Below, piece by piece: positions 27,618 to 34,975 of a stretch of 64,000 nucleotides of DNA. Source of the DNA: Sphingomonas sp. CROZ-RG-20F-R02-07 (GTDB lineage Bacteria; Pseudomonadota; Alphaproteobacteria; Sphingomonadales; Sphingomonadaceae); NCBI RefSeq assembly GCF_022662335.1, contig NZ_JAKNQJ010000005.1, positions 124,001 through 188,000 of the forward strand, in the 5' to 3' direction. The translations under genes and the position numbers were made by a program. The first letter of the stretch is position 1, and each line of letters begins with the position of its first letter. A model generated the notes under the pieces. The model was given only the letters and a program-made list of their open reading frames with translations. It did not search any database and had not been told where the DNA came from.

Positions 27618-28453
27618 TCGTAGAAGCCGCGCTTGGTCTTGCGGCCATACCAGCCGGCCTCGACATATTTCACCAGCAGCGGCGCGGGGCGGAACTTGGG
27701 ATCGCCGGTGCCCTCGAACAGCACGCGCGTGATCTCGAGGCAGGTGTCCAGCCCGATGAAATCGGCGAGCGTCAGCGGCCCCATCGGATGGTTGAGCCCC
27801 AATTGGCAGGCGAGATCGATGTCCTGCATCGTCGACACGCCCTCGCCGAGCGCGAAGCACGCCTCGTTCAGCATCGGCATCAGCACGCGGTTGACGATGA
27901 AGCCCGGCGCATCGTTCGCGCGCACCACCTGCTTGCCCAGATTGGTGGCATAATGCTCGACCGCCGCCACGGTGGAATCGGCGGTGGCCAGCCCGCGGAT
28001 CAGTTCGATCAGCCCCATCACGGGCACGGGGTTGAAGAAATGCACCCCCATGAACCGCGCCGGATCGGGCGCCGCCTGCGCCAGCCGCGTGATCGGGATC
28101 GACGAGGTGTTGGAGGCGAGGATCGCATCGGCGCCTATCACCGCGCCCACATCGGCGAAGATCGCGCGCTTCACGCTCTCGCGTTCGGTCGCCGCCTCGA
28201 TCACCAGATGGCATTCGCCCATCGCCGCGACGCTCTCGACGGGTTCGATGTTGGCGAGCGTCGCATCGCGTGCGGCGGTGTCGATCTTTTCCTTTTCGAC
28301 CAGCCGGGCCAGCGCCTTGGCGATTCCCGCTTTCCCCACCTCCGCCCGCTCGCGCGACACGTCGGACAGCAGCACATGGTAGCCCGCTGCCGCCGACACC
28401 TGCGCGATCCCCGCGCCCATCTGCCCCGCGCCGATCACACCCACTGATTGCAT
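27584..28453 (-). CDS. 3-hydroxybutyryl-CoA (3-hydroxyacyl-CoA) dehydrogenase
   Basis: A 289-residue NAD-dependent dehydrogenase for 3-hydroxyacyl-CoA, in fatty-acid or butanoate metabolism. The Rossmann motif is [15 protein letters not shown]. The catalytic His is in [17 protein letters not shown], and the C-terminal domain has the dimer motif [15 protein letters not shown] and [18 protein letters not shown] 28453 has AGGAGA upstream. It is the last gene of a minus-strand run from 31589. Confidence 0.94.
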   Translation of the reverse strand: MQSVGVIGAGQMGAGIAQVSAAAGYHVLLSDVSRERAEVGKAGIAKALARLVEKEKIDTAARDATLANIEPVESVAAMGECHLVIEAATERESVKRAIFADVGAVIGADAILASNTSSIPITRLAQAAPDPARFMGVHFFNPVPVMGLIELIRGLATADSTVAAVEHYATNLGKQVVRANDAPGFIVNRVLMPMLNEACFALGEGVSTMQDIDLACQLGLNHPMGPLTLADFIGLDTCLEITRVLFEGTGDPKFRPAPLLVKYVEAGWYGRKTKRGFYDYSGAVPVPTR

Positions 28454-28509
28454 CGCATCTCTCCTGATCTGGATGCGCTGTATGGCGCCGGGCGGCGATC
28501 CGCCAGTGG

Positions 28510-29487
28510 TCAGGGTGCCGGGCGTTCGGCCTGGGCTTCGGCAAGATAGATGGCGAAGCGATCCTCGGGATCGGTCCATTCCGCAATCGGCGTCCAGCCG
28601 CCGGAACGCAGCAGGATGCGGGCGTCGCGCGCGCCATATTTGTGGCTGTTCTCGGTGTGGATCGTCTCGCCTGCCGCCATGGCGAACGGCCGGCCGTCGA
28701 TCGTGAACTCGGCGTCGCGGGTGGCCTCCAGATGCATCTCGATCCGCGCGCGATCGTCGTTCCAGATCGCGCGGTGGCGGAACGCGTCGACCGGAATCGT
28801 CCCGTCCAGCTCGCGATCGATTCGCTCGAGCAGGTTGAGGTTGAACGCCGCGGTCACGCCCGCCGCATCGTCATAGGCGGGCACCAGAATGTCGGGCGCC
28901 TTGATCCGATCCATCCCGATGACCAGCATCGCACCTTCGCCCAGCGACGCCCGCATCGCGCGCAGCAGGTCGACGGCGGCGAGCGGCGTCATGTTGCCGA
29001 TCGTCGAACCGGGGAAGAAGCCGAGCTTGGGCGCGTCCGCGATCGTGCGCGGCAGCGTCATCAGCCGCATGAAATCGGCCTCGAACGGCAGCACCAGCAG
29101 ATCCGGAAAGCGCGCCGACAGCACCCGCGAGGATTCGCGCAGGAAATCGCCCGAGATGTCGATCGGCACATAGGCGGAGGGCGCGATCGCCTCGAGCAGC
29201 AGCGGCGTCTTGGTCGAGGAACCCGATCCGAACTCGACCACCGCGCGACCCTCGCCCACCCGCGCGGCCAGGTCGGCGCCGATCGCCGACAGGATCGCGG
29301 TTTCGGTTCGCGTGGGATAATATTCGGGAAGCCCGGTGATCGCCTCGAACAGTTCGGAACCGCGCCGGTCGTAGAACCAGCGCGCCGGGATGGCGCGCGG
29401 ACGGCGTTCGAAGCCGGCCAGCACATCGGCGCGGAACGCGGGATCGGCGAAGCTCACCGTACCGTCTTCGATTTCCTGCTTGAGCAT
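28510..29487 (-). CDS. egtD: L-histidine N-alpha-methyltransferase
   Basis: A 325-residue SAM-dependent enzyme that trimethylates histidine to hercynine, the first step of ergothioneine synthesis. Motifs visible are [28 protein letters not shown], the SAM site [21 protein letters not shown] and the C-terminal [10 protein letters not shown] 29487 overlaps the egtB stop (TGATG), so the two genes are translationally coupled. Confidence 0.96.
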   Translation of the reverse strand: MLKQEIEDGTVSFADPAFRADVLAGFERRPRAIPARWFYDRRGSELFEAITGLPEYYPTRTETAILSAIGADLAARVGEGRAVVEFGSGSSTKTPLLLEAIAPSAYVPIDISGDFLRESSRVLSARFPDLLVLPFEADFMRLMTLPRTIADAPKLGFFPGSTIGNMTPLAAVDLLRAMRASLGEGAMLVIGMDRIKAPDILVPAYDDAAGVTAAFNLNLLERIDRELDGTIPVDAFRHRAIWNDDRARIEMHLEATRDAEFTIDGRPFAMAAGETIHTENSHKYGARDARILLRSGGWTPIAEWTDPEDRFAIYLAEAQAERPAP

Positions 29488-30740
29488 CAAAGATCCTTGG
29501 CGAGCCGAACGCCGGTGAACTGCCAGCGCTGATGGGGATAGAAGAAATTGCGGTAGCTCGCGCGCACATGGCCGCGGGGCGTGGCGCAGGAGCCGCCGCG
29601 CAGGACGAACTGGCCGCTCATGAACTTGCCATTATATTCGCCGACCGCACCCTCGACCGCGCGGAAACCCGGAAAGGGGCGATAGGCGCTGCCGGTCCAT
29701 TCCCACACGTCGCCGAAAAAGCCCGGCGCCTGCTGCGCGGGACGGGGCTCCACCGGGCCGGCATCGTCCATCTGGTTGCCGCCGGCGGGATCGAAGGCAC
29801 AGGCGGCGGCCTCCCACTCGAACTCGGTCGGCAGGCGGGCGCCCGCCCAGCTCGCATAGGCATCCGCCTCGAACAGGCTGACATGCGTGACCGGCGCGGC
29901 GGGATCGATCGGGCGGCGGCCGTCGAGGCCGAAGCGCGTCCAGCCGCCATCCTGCCGTTCCCAATACATCGGTGCCGCGACATCCTGCGCCTTCACCCAT
30001 GCCCAGCCGTCCGCCAGCCAGTGGCGCGGTTCGGCATAGCCGCCATCGGCGATGAACGCGGCCCATTCGCCATTGGTCACGGTGCGGTCGGCGATGGCGT
30101 GTGGTGCGAGCAGCGCGTCGTGCGCGGGGCCTTCGCTGTCGAAGGCGAAGCCGTCGCCGTCATGGCCGATGCGCACGATCCCGGCGTCGCGCGCGATCCA
30201 GCGGATCGGCCCGGGCATGGCGACCGGCACCTTGCGCGCCGCAGGCCACACCGCCGGCTCGAGCGGGTTTTCGGAAAACAGATGGAGGATGTCGGTGACG
30301 AGCAGTTCCTGATGCTGCTCCTCGTGATGGCAACCCAGTTCCACCAGCGCGCGCGCCGCCTCGGGGAGCGTCGGCAGCGCGGCCATCAGCGCGCCGTCGA
30401 CCGCGGCGCGATAGGCGCGCACCTCGTCCAGCGTTGGCCGCGTGACCATGCCGCGCCGGTCGCGCGCATGGCGGCGCCCCTCGGCCTCGTAATAGCTGTT
30501 GAACAGGAACGGGAAGCGCGCGTCGTGCAGCGTGTAGCCGGGCACGTGATCGCGCAGCACGAACGTCTCGAAGAACCAAGTGGTATGGGCGAGATGCCAT
30601 TTGGTCGGCGATGCGTCGGGCATCGACTGAACCGTGGCGTCCGCATCCGACAAGGGCGCAACGAGCGCAAGCGACAGGGCGCGTACCGCGGCGTAGCGTG
30701 CTTCCAGCGTGGAGCGGGACAGTTCGGCCGGTTTGAGCAT
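29487..30740 (-). CDS. egtB: Ergothioneine sulfoxide synthase
   Basis: A 417-residue non-heme iron enzyme joining a thiol donor to hercynine. The N-terminal DinB-like domain has TKWHLAHTTWFFETF and the iron-binding HHEEQHQELL (HxxxHxE form). The C-terminal FGE-sulfatase domain has EFEWEAAA, DVWEWTGSAY and LRGGSCATP. ATG 30740 follows GAGGGG. Paired with egtD but without egtA or egtC nearby, it may use cysteine directly or take gamma-glutamylcysteine. Confidence 0.95.
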   Translation of the reverse strand: MLKPAELSRSTLEARYAAVRALSLALVAPLSDADATVQSMPDASPTKWHLAHTTWFFETFVLRDHVPGYTLHDARFPFLFNSYYEAEGRRHARDRRGMVTRPTLDEVRAYRAAVDGALMAALPTLPEAARALVELGCHHEEQHQELLVTDILHLFSENPLEPAVWPAARKVPVAMPGPIRWIARDAGIVRIGHDGDGFAFDSEGPAHDALLAPHAIADRTVTNGEWAAFIADGGYAEPRHWLADGWAWVKAQDVAAPMYWERQDGGWTRFGLDGRRPIDPAAPVTHVSLFEADAYASWAGARLPTEFEWEAAACAFDPAGGNQMDDAGPVEPRPAQQAPGFFGDVWEWTGSAYRPFPGFRAVEGAVGEYNGKFMSGQFVLRGGSCATPRGHVRASYRNFFYPHQRWQFTGVRLAKDL

Positions 30741-30777
30741 GTTCACCCCTCGTCGCGAGGCCGAACGCGCGGAACGG

Positions 30778-31356
30778 CTAAGCCTTGTCGGGCGCGCGTT
30801 GCGCTCCCGGAACCCACAGAACGTCGCCAACCCCGTTTTGGTTCACCGCGCGGGCCGCGACGAACAGCAAATCGGACAATCGATTCAAATAGGTTATCGC
30901 CAGCGGGTTCACCGGGCCCGACAACGCGACCGCGGCGCGTTCGGCACGGCGCACGATCGCGCGTGCGACGTGCAAATGCGCGGCGGCGGCGCTGCCGCCC
31001 GGCAGGACGAAGCTGCGCAGCGGCGCCAGATGCGCGTTGATCGCGTCGATCTCCGCCTCCAGCCGCTCGGGCTGTGCGGCAACGATGTGCAGCGCGCTGG
31101 CGTCGGCGGTGAAATCCTCGCCCGGCGTCGCCAGATCGGCACCCAGATCGAACAGGTCGTTCTGGATCCGCGCCAGCCCCGCGCGCAGATCGGGATCCTC
31201 CACCGCGAGGATCGCGACGCCGATCGCGCTGTTCGCCTCGTCCACATCGCCGATCGCCGTGAACAGCGCATCCGCCTTGGAGCGGCGCGATCCGTCGACC
31301 AGCCCGGTGGTGCCGGTATCGCCCGTGCGCGTGTAGATCCGATTGAGCTTGACCAA
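30778..31356 (-). CDS. Cob(I)alamin adenosyltransferase (PduO type)
   Basis: A 192-residue enzyme that adenosylates cobalamin using ATP. The N-terminal ATP motif is VKLNRIYTRTGDTGTTGLVDG, followed by DEANSAIG and the C-terminal RRAERAAVAL and YLNRLSDLLFVAAR. TTG 31356 is chosen because it gives the family N-terminus and lies two bases after the stop of the upstream membrane protein. It makes adenosylcobalamin for B12 enzymes, none of which is in the window. Confidence 0.93.
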   Translation of the reverse strand: MVKLNRIYTRTGDTGTTGLVDGSRRSKADALFTAIGDVDEANSAIGVAILAVEDPDLRAGLARIQNDLFDLGADLATPGEDFTADASALHIVAAQPERLEAEIDAINAHLAPLRSFVLPGGSAAAAHLHVARAIVRRAERAAVALSGPVNPLAITYLNRLSDLLFVAARAVNQNGVGDVLWVPGAQRAPDKA

Positions 31357-31358
31357 GC

Positions 31359-31589
31359 TCAGGTGCGCCCGGCGGCGAACAGGATGACGACGACGATCAG
31401 GATCGCCAGCGCCTGGAAGAAGATGCGCTGCTGCATCATCCGGTTGGATTTCAGCGCCGCCTGACTTGGCCCTTCGCCACCCTTCACTTGCGCGGTCGAT
31501 TCCTGAAGGAACGACACGATGCCGCGCACCAGCGCGACGACGGTCGCGATCATCGCGGCCACGAGCAGGATCACGAGAAAGGTGTTCAT
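31359..31589 (-). CDS. HIG1-domain twin-transmembrane protein
   Basis: A 76-residue inner-membrane protein with two hydrophobic helices (NTFLVILLVAAMIATVVALVRG and IFFQALAILIVVVILFAAG) around a short loop with NRMMQQRIFFQ. This is the layout of HIG1-type proteins, which in mitochondria associate with cytochrome oxidase supercomplexes; a similar role here is inference. ATG 31589 avoids an N-terminal extension with poor coding character. It is the first gene of the minus-strand operon. Confidence 0.82.
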   Translation of the reverse strand: MNTFLVILLVAAMIATVVALVRGIVSFLQESTAQVKGGEGPSQAALKSNRMMQQRIFFQALAILIVVVILFAAGRT

Positions 31590-31669
31590 GACACCGGATG
31601 TAGGCGCTGGCGACCGTCCCCGCAATCCATACGCCACGCCACTGGACGCCGCCGCCGTGCCACCCTATG

Positions 31670-31681
31670 TACCGTTCGGTA
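31670..31681. promoter_or_regulatory. TetR operator at its own start
   Basis: TACCGttCGGTA is a perfect 5-bp inverted repeat that ends on the first base of the tetR ATG and overlaps a possible -10 (TATGTA, 31666-31671). It matches the palindrome at 32346-32357, so it is probably the autoregulatory site. Confidence 0.6.
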
Positions 31682-32295
31682 TGGTAAGCCTTTGTCCTTC
31701 GGCCGCCCTCAAGGGCCGCCCACGCGCGTTCGATCTGGATGATGCGCTGGCCGCGGCGCTGCGCGTGTTCTGGCAGCATGGCTATGAAAGCGCGTCGATG
31801 GCCGAGCTGACCGCGGCGATGGGGATCACCAAACCCAGCCTCTATGCGGCGTTCGGCAACAAGGAAGCCTTGTTCCACAAGGCGATGGACCTCTACGAGC
31901 GCGAGAAGCTGGCCTATATCTCCACCGCGCTGGAAGCGCCCACCGCGCGCGGCGTCGCCGAGCGGCTGTTGCGCGGCGCGCTCGAACTCCAGACCTGCGC
32001 GGGCAATCCCAAGGGTTGCCTGGGTGTGATCGCCACGGTGTCGTGCGGCGCGGAGGCCGAATCGATCAAGGCCGAGGTGATCGCCCGGCGCGCCTCGTCG
32101 CAGGCGGCGTTGCTGCGCCGGTTCGCCGAGGCGGAAGCGGCCGGGGAACTGCCCGAGGGCATGACGCCCGATGCGCTGGCGCAATATCTCTTCGCGCTGC
32201 TTGCCGGCCTGACGATCCAGGCGGGGGCGGGGGCGAGCTGTTCGCAGCTCGACACGCTTGTCGACACGGCCATGGCGATGTGGCCGACGCGATAA
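31681..32295 (+). CDS. TetR-family transcriptional regulator
   Basis: A 204-residue repressor. The N-terminal HTH (ALRVFWQHGYESASMAELTAAMGITKPSLYAAFGNKEALF, residues about 25-65) is classic TetR/AcrR; the rest is a helical ligand domain with a Cys pair (QTCAGNPKGCLGV) typical of the YxaF/AefR-like group. ATG 31681 is used; upstream sequence in frame crosses the palindrome at 31670-31681. Two matching palindromes suggest that it represses itself and the gene at 32445. The ligand is unknown. Confidence 0.92.
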   Translation: MVSLCPSAALKGRPRAFDLDDALAAALRVFWQHGYESASMAELTAAMGITKPSLYAAFGNKEALFHKAMDLYEREKLAYISTALEAPTARGVAERLLRGALELQTCAGNPKGCLGVIATVSCGAEAESIKAEVIARRASSQAALLRRFAEAEAAGELPEGMTPDALAQYLFALLAGLTIQAGAGASCSQLDTLVDTAMAMWPTR

Positions 32296-32320
32296 ATATT
32301 CCGCGCGGTACAAAAAGCCG

Positions 32321-32349
32321 TTGACGGAATCATGAGCGGTTAATATACC
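32321..32349 (+). promoter_or_regulatory. Sigma70-type promoter for the 32445 gene
   Basis: TTGACG (32321-32326) and TATACC (32344-32349) are separated by 17 bases. The -10 overlaps the TetR palindrome, so repressor binding would block RNA polymerase. Confidence 0.55.
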
Positions 32350-32357
32350 GATCGGTA
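32346..32357. promoter_or_regulatory. TetR operator before the 32445 gene
   Basis: TACCGATCGGTA is a perfect 12-base palindrome sharing the TACCG/CGGTA arms with the site at 31670-31681. It lies across the predicted -10. Confidence 0.65.
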
Positions 32358-32444
32358 AGGAAGCGGCGGACGCGATGGCGACCCGCTCTTTCCATCACCG
32401 CGCCAGCCGGCTTTCCTGCCGACCGACGGAAGGAGGACTCGCTC

Positions 32445-32831
32445 ATGGCCTATCTCGATCTCGACAATCTGTTCGCGAGTCCCTCGGGCAGCCGTTCCGC
32501 GGCGGCGATCCCGGTTCAGGCCGGTTTCTCGCCGCTCGAATGGAGCGTCATCGCGCTCGCCCGCCGTGATCCGCTGCGCAGTCTGGGCAAGCCCAGCCGC
32601 GTGTCGCGTGCGATGGGCAGCCTGTTCGGTCTCGGCACGCGCTCCGCTCTCGCGGATCCCCGGCTGGAGGCGCTGCGCCGCATGGCGGTGCTCGCATGGC
32701 GTCGCGGCTTCGCCGTGCCGCTCACCGAGATCGACCGCTTCCTCTCGGCGGGCTTCAACGAGGCGCAGATGGAGACGCTGGTCGAAAGCGTGACCGGCCT
32801 TCACGTCGGCGGGCGGATCGCCGCGCGCTGA
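32445..32831 (+). CDS. Hypothetical protein, probable TetR target
   Basis: A 128-residue soluble protein that I do not recognise. It has no signal or membrane segment and is rich in Arg, Ala and Leu, with a helical look (LEALRRMAVLAWRRGFAVPLTEIDRFLSAGF). AGGAGG sits eight bases before ATG 32445. Its promoter carries the TetR palindrome, so it is probably induced by the ligand of that repressor. It may be followed on the same transcript by the small gene at 32869. Confidence 0.75.
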   Translation: MAYLDLDNLFASPSGSRSAAAIPVQAGFSPLEWSVIALARRDPLRSLGKPSRVSRAMGSLFGLGTRSALADPRLEALRRMAVLAWRRGFAVPLTEIDRFLSAGFNEAQMETLVESVTGLHVGGRIAAR

Positions 32832-32868
32832 CGGGCGTTGGGCTCGGACACGAAAAAAGGACCGAGCC

Positions 32869-33009
32869 ATGCCCGAGCATCAGGAAATCGCCGACGCCTT
32901 CACCGATATCCCGCACGCCGAGGCGATGCAGCCGCCGGTAACGAAAGACGATGACGAAGGCACCGACGATACCCCCGCCGAGGACTTGACGGTCCAGGGC
33001 GGGGAGTAA
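32869..33009 (+). CDS. Small acidic hypothetical protein
   Basis: A 46-residue open frame from ATG 32869 to TAA 33009, with AAAAAAGG upstream at a good distance. It is strongly acidic (KDDDEGTDDTPAEDL) and has no recognised domain. The nearness to the 32445 gene and the ribosome-binding site favour a real gene, but it is short. Confidence 0.5.
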   Translation: MPEHQEIADAFTDIPHAEAMQPPVTKDDDEGTDDTPAEDLTVQGGE

Positions 33010-33012
33010 CGG

Positions 33013-33216
33013 TCAGGGGGCACCCGCATCCAACCGGGCGCGGGTAACGTCGTCCACCTTGCCCGACAGGCCGGGCACCTCGTCGAGCTGGCGCAGATCG
33101 GTGAACCGCCCACGCTCCTCGCGGTAGCGCGCGATCTCGAAACCGTGCCCGGTCAGCCCCGGCACGGCGTCGAGTTCGGCGGCGGTCGCCCGATTGACGT
33201 CGATGCGATCGCCCAC
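33013..33216 (-). CDS. Helix-hairpin-helix (ComEA-like) small protein
   Basis: A 67-residue protein consisting of two HhH motifs: IDVNRATAAELDAVPGLTGH and FTDLRQLDEVPGLSGK. These are the DNA-binding units of ComEA, but there is no signal peptide or membrane anchor with this start. GTG 33216 lies five bases after the end of the broken gene upstream. It could be a free HhH domain or the remnant of a larger protein. Confidence 0.7.
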   Translation of the reverse strand: MGDRIDVNRATAAELDAVPGLTGHGFEIARYREERGRFTDLRQLDEVPGLSGKVDDVTRARLDAGAP

Positions 33217-33220
33217 CGGA

Positions 33221-33447
33221 TCAGCGGCCCTGGGCGTGGGCCTGTGCGCGCTGCTCGCGCGCGGCCTTGGCGGCGCGGTGATGGCCGTACCAGCAGCCCG
33301 CGGCGGCGCCCATCACGGCATGGCCATGGCGACATAATGGCCGGCGACGCCGCCGACCGCGGCGCCCTTCAGGCAGCCCTTGGCCAGCACGGGCGTCCCC
33401 GAGGCGAGAAGCGCGGTGGCGGCGAGCAGCGTGGCAATACGTGGCAT
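33221..33447 (-). pseudogene. Glycine-zipper exported protein, frameshifted
   Basis: From ATG 33447 (AAGGA eight bases upstream) the frame gives a signal peptide (ATLLAATALLASGTPVLA), then KGCLKGAAVGGVAGHYVA and a premature stop at 33313. Restoring one base near 33327/33328 continues into HAVMGAAAGCWYGHHRAAKA and ends at the stop 33221. This matches the small Gly-zipper proteins (GGVAGH...GAAAGC...GHH) common in sphingomonads. The break is either a real one-base deletion or a sequencing error. Confidence 0.75.
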
Positions 33448-33526
33448 GGTCATGTTCCTTCCAGTTGCGATGGCGGAGATATGGCGCCCCGGCGCCGGAT
33501 CAAGTCCGGTCTTTTCAACGACGTGT

Positions 33527-34975
33527 TCAAGGGCGGGGCGTCTCGCCCGGCGATGGCGGGATCGTGACGCCGCCGCCGGTGGCCTGATACAGCGCGACCG
33601 TATCCGTCAGGCGGGCGGCGCGCGCCTGCACCAGCGCCGACGACGCCTGCGCGCTGGCCGCGCTCGCGTTGAGCAACTGCAGCGTGCCGACGCCGCCCAA
33701 TTCGAGCTGGCGCCGCGTGAACATGAGCGTCTGCGATGCCGCCTGCTCGGCGCGCGCCGCGGCGTCGAGCGCCACGGCATCGCTGCGCAACCCCGACAGC
33801 GCGTCGTCCACGTCGAGAAACGCTTGCAGCGCGGCGCCGCGATAGACGGCCTTGGCGCCTTCGAGCGCGGCCTCCGCCACGCGCTGCGCGCCCTTCAGCG
33901 CGCCGGCACGAAAGAGCGGCTGGGTGATGCCGCCGATCAGCGTGTAGAAGGGATTGCCGCTGGCGAACATGTCGGTGAAGCGCGTGGACGATCCGCCCGC
34001 ATTGCCGCTGAGCGTGATGCTCGGCAGCCGGGCGGCGATCGCGGCGTTCACGTCCGCGCCGGCACCGCGCATCACTGCCTCTGCCGCGCGCACGTCGGGG
34101 CGGCCCGCCACGATCTGCGCGGGAAGCGCGACGGGCAGTTGGTCGGGCAGGCGCAGCGCGGCGAGCGTCGGCAGGTCGGGCGCGACGCTGCCCGGCGCAT
34201 GGCCCGTCAGCGTCGCGATCAGCCCCGCCTGATGCGCGAGCTGGCGCTGCAGCGGCGGCAGCGCGGCCTCGGCATTGGCGAGCACGGTCTGTTGCGCGCC
34301 GACATCCACCAGCCCGATATCGCCCAGTTGCTGGCGCCGCTGGAGCAGCCCGACGATCCGGCGGTTGCTGTCGATGCTCGACTGCGTCGCCGCCACTTCG
34401 TCGACCAGCGCGGCGTGCTGGATCACCGCCAGCACCAGATTGGCGACCACCGTGGTGCGCGCCGCCAACAGCCGGTCCTGCGCGACTTCGGCCGCGGCGC
34501 GCGCCGAACGGACCCGCGCACGCTGCGCGCCGAACAGGTCGAGCGGGTAGGTGACCGACAGCTGCGCGGTGTGCAGCGAATAGAGCGTGTCGTTGGTATC
34601 GGCGAGCGGCGACGACAGCGCGTTGGAAACATGCGCGCGGTCATATTGGTAGGACGCGTCCGCCTGCGGCAACCCCGCCGCCTGTGCGATGCGGGTCTGC
34701 GCGCGCACCTGCCGCAGCGTCGCCTCGGCGCTCGCGATATCGGTGTTGGCCGACAGCGCCTGCGCCACCAGCGCGTCGAGCGATGCGCTGCGGAATTCGG
34801 TCCACCAGGCCGGCGGCACGGGCGCGCCGGGCACGATTGTCTGCGCCGGGCCTGCGGCGGACGCGATCGTCTGCGGCGCGACCGCGGGCGATTGCGACAG
34901 CGTCGTCGTGACGTCGCGGGGGCCAAGCGTGCAGCCCGTCAGCGCCACCAGCGACAGGAAAGACAGGCGCTTCAT
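33527..34975 (-). CDS. Outer-membrane factor of metal efflux (lipoprotein)
   Basis: A 482-residue TolC/NodT-family channel. ATG 34975 overlaps the RND pump stop (ATGA) and opens into a lipoprotein signal (LVALTGC, Cys about residue 16). Family motifs are WWTEFRSASLDALVAQAL, YPLDLFGAQRARV and the second repeat FRAGALKGAQRVAEAAL. It forms the exit duct for the pump and adaptor encoded just upstream. Confidence 0.93.
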   Translation of the reverse strand: MKRLSFLSLVALTGCTLGPRDVTTTLSQSPAVAPQTIASAAGPAQTIVPGAPVPPAWWTEFRSASLDALVAQALSANTDIASAEATLRQVRAQTRIAQAAGLPQADASYQYDRAHVSNALSSPLADTNDTLYSLHTAQLSVTYPLDLFGAQRARVRSARAAAEVAQDRLLAARTTVVANLVLAVIQHAALVDEVAATQSSIDSNRRIVGLLQRRQQLGDIGLVDVGAQQTVLANAEAALPPLQRQLAHQAGLIATLTGHAPGSVAPDLPTLAALRLPDQLPVALPAQIVAGRPDVRAAEAVMRGAGADVNAAIAARLPSITLSGNAGGSSTRFTDMFASGNPFYTLIGGITQPLFRAGALKGAQRVAEAALEGAKAVYRGAALQAFLDVDDALSGLRSDAVALDAAARAEQAASQTLMFTRRQLELGGVGTLQLLNASAASAQASSALVQARAARLTDTVALYQATGGGVTIPPSPGETPRP

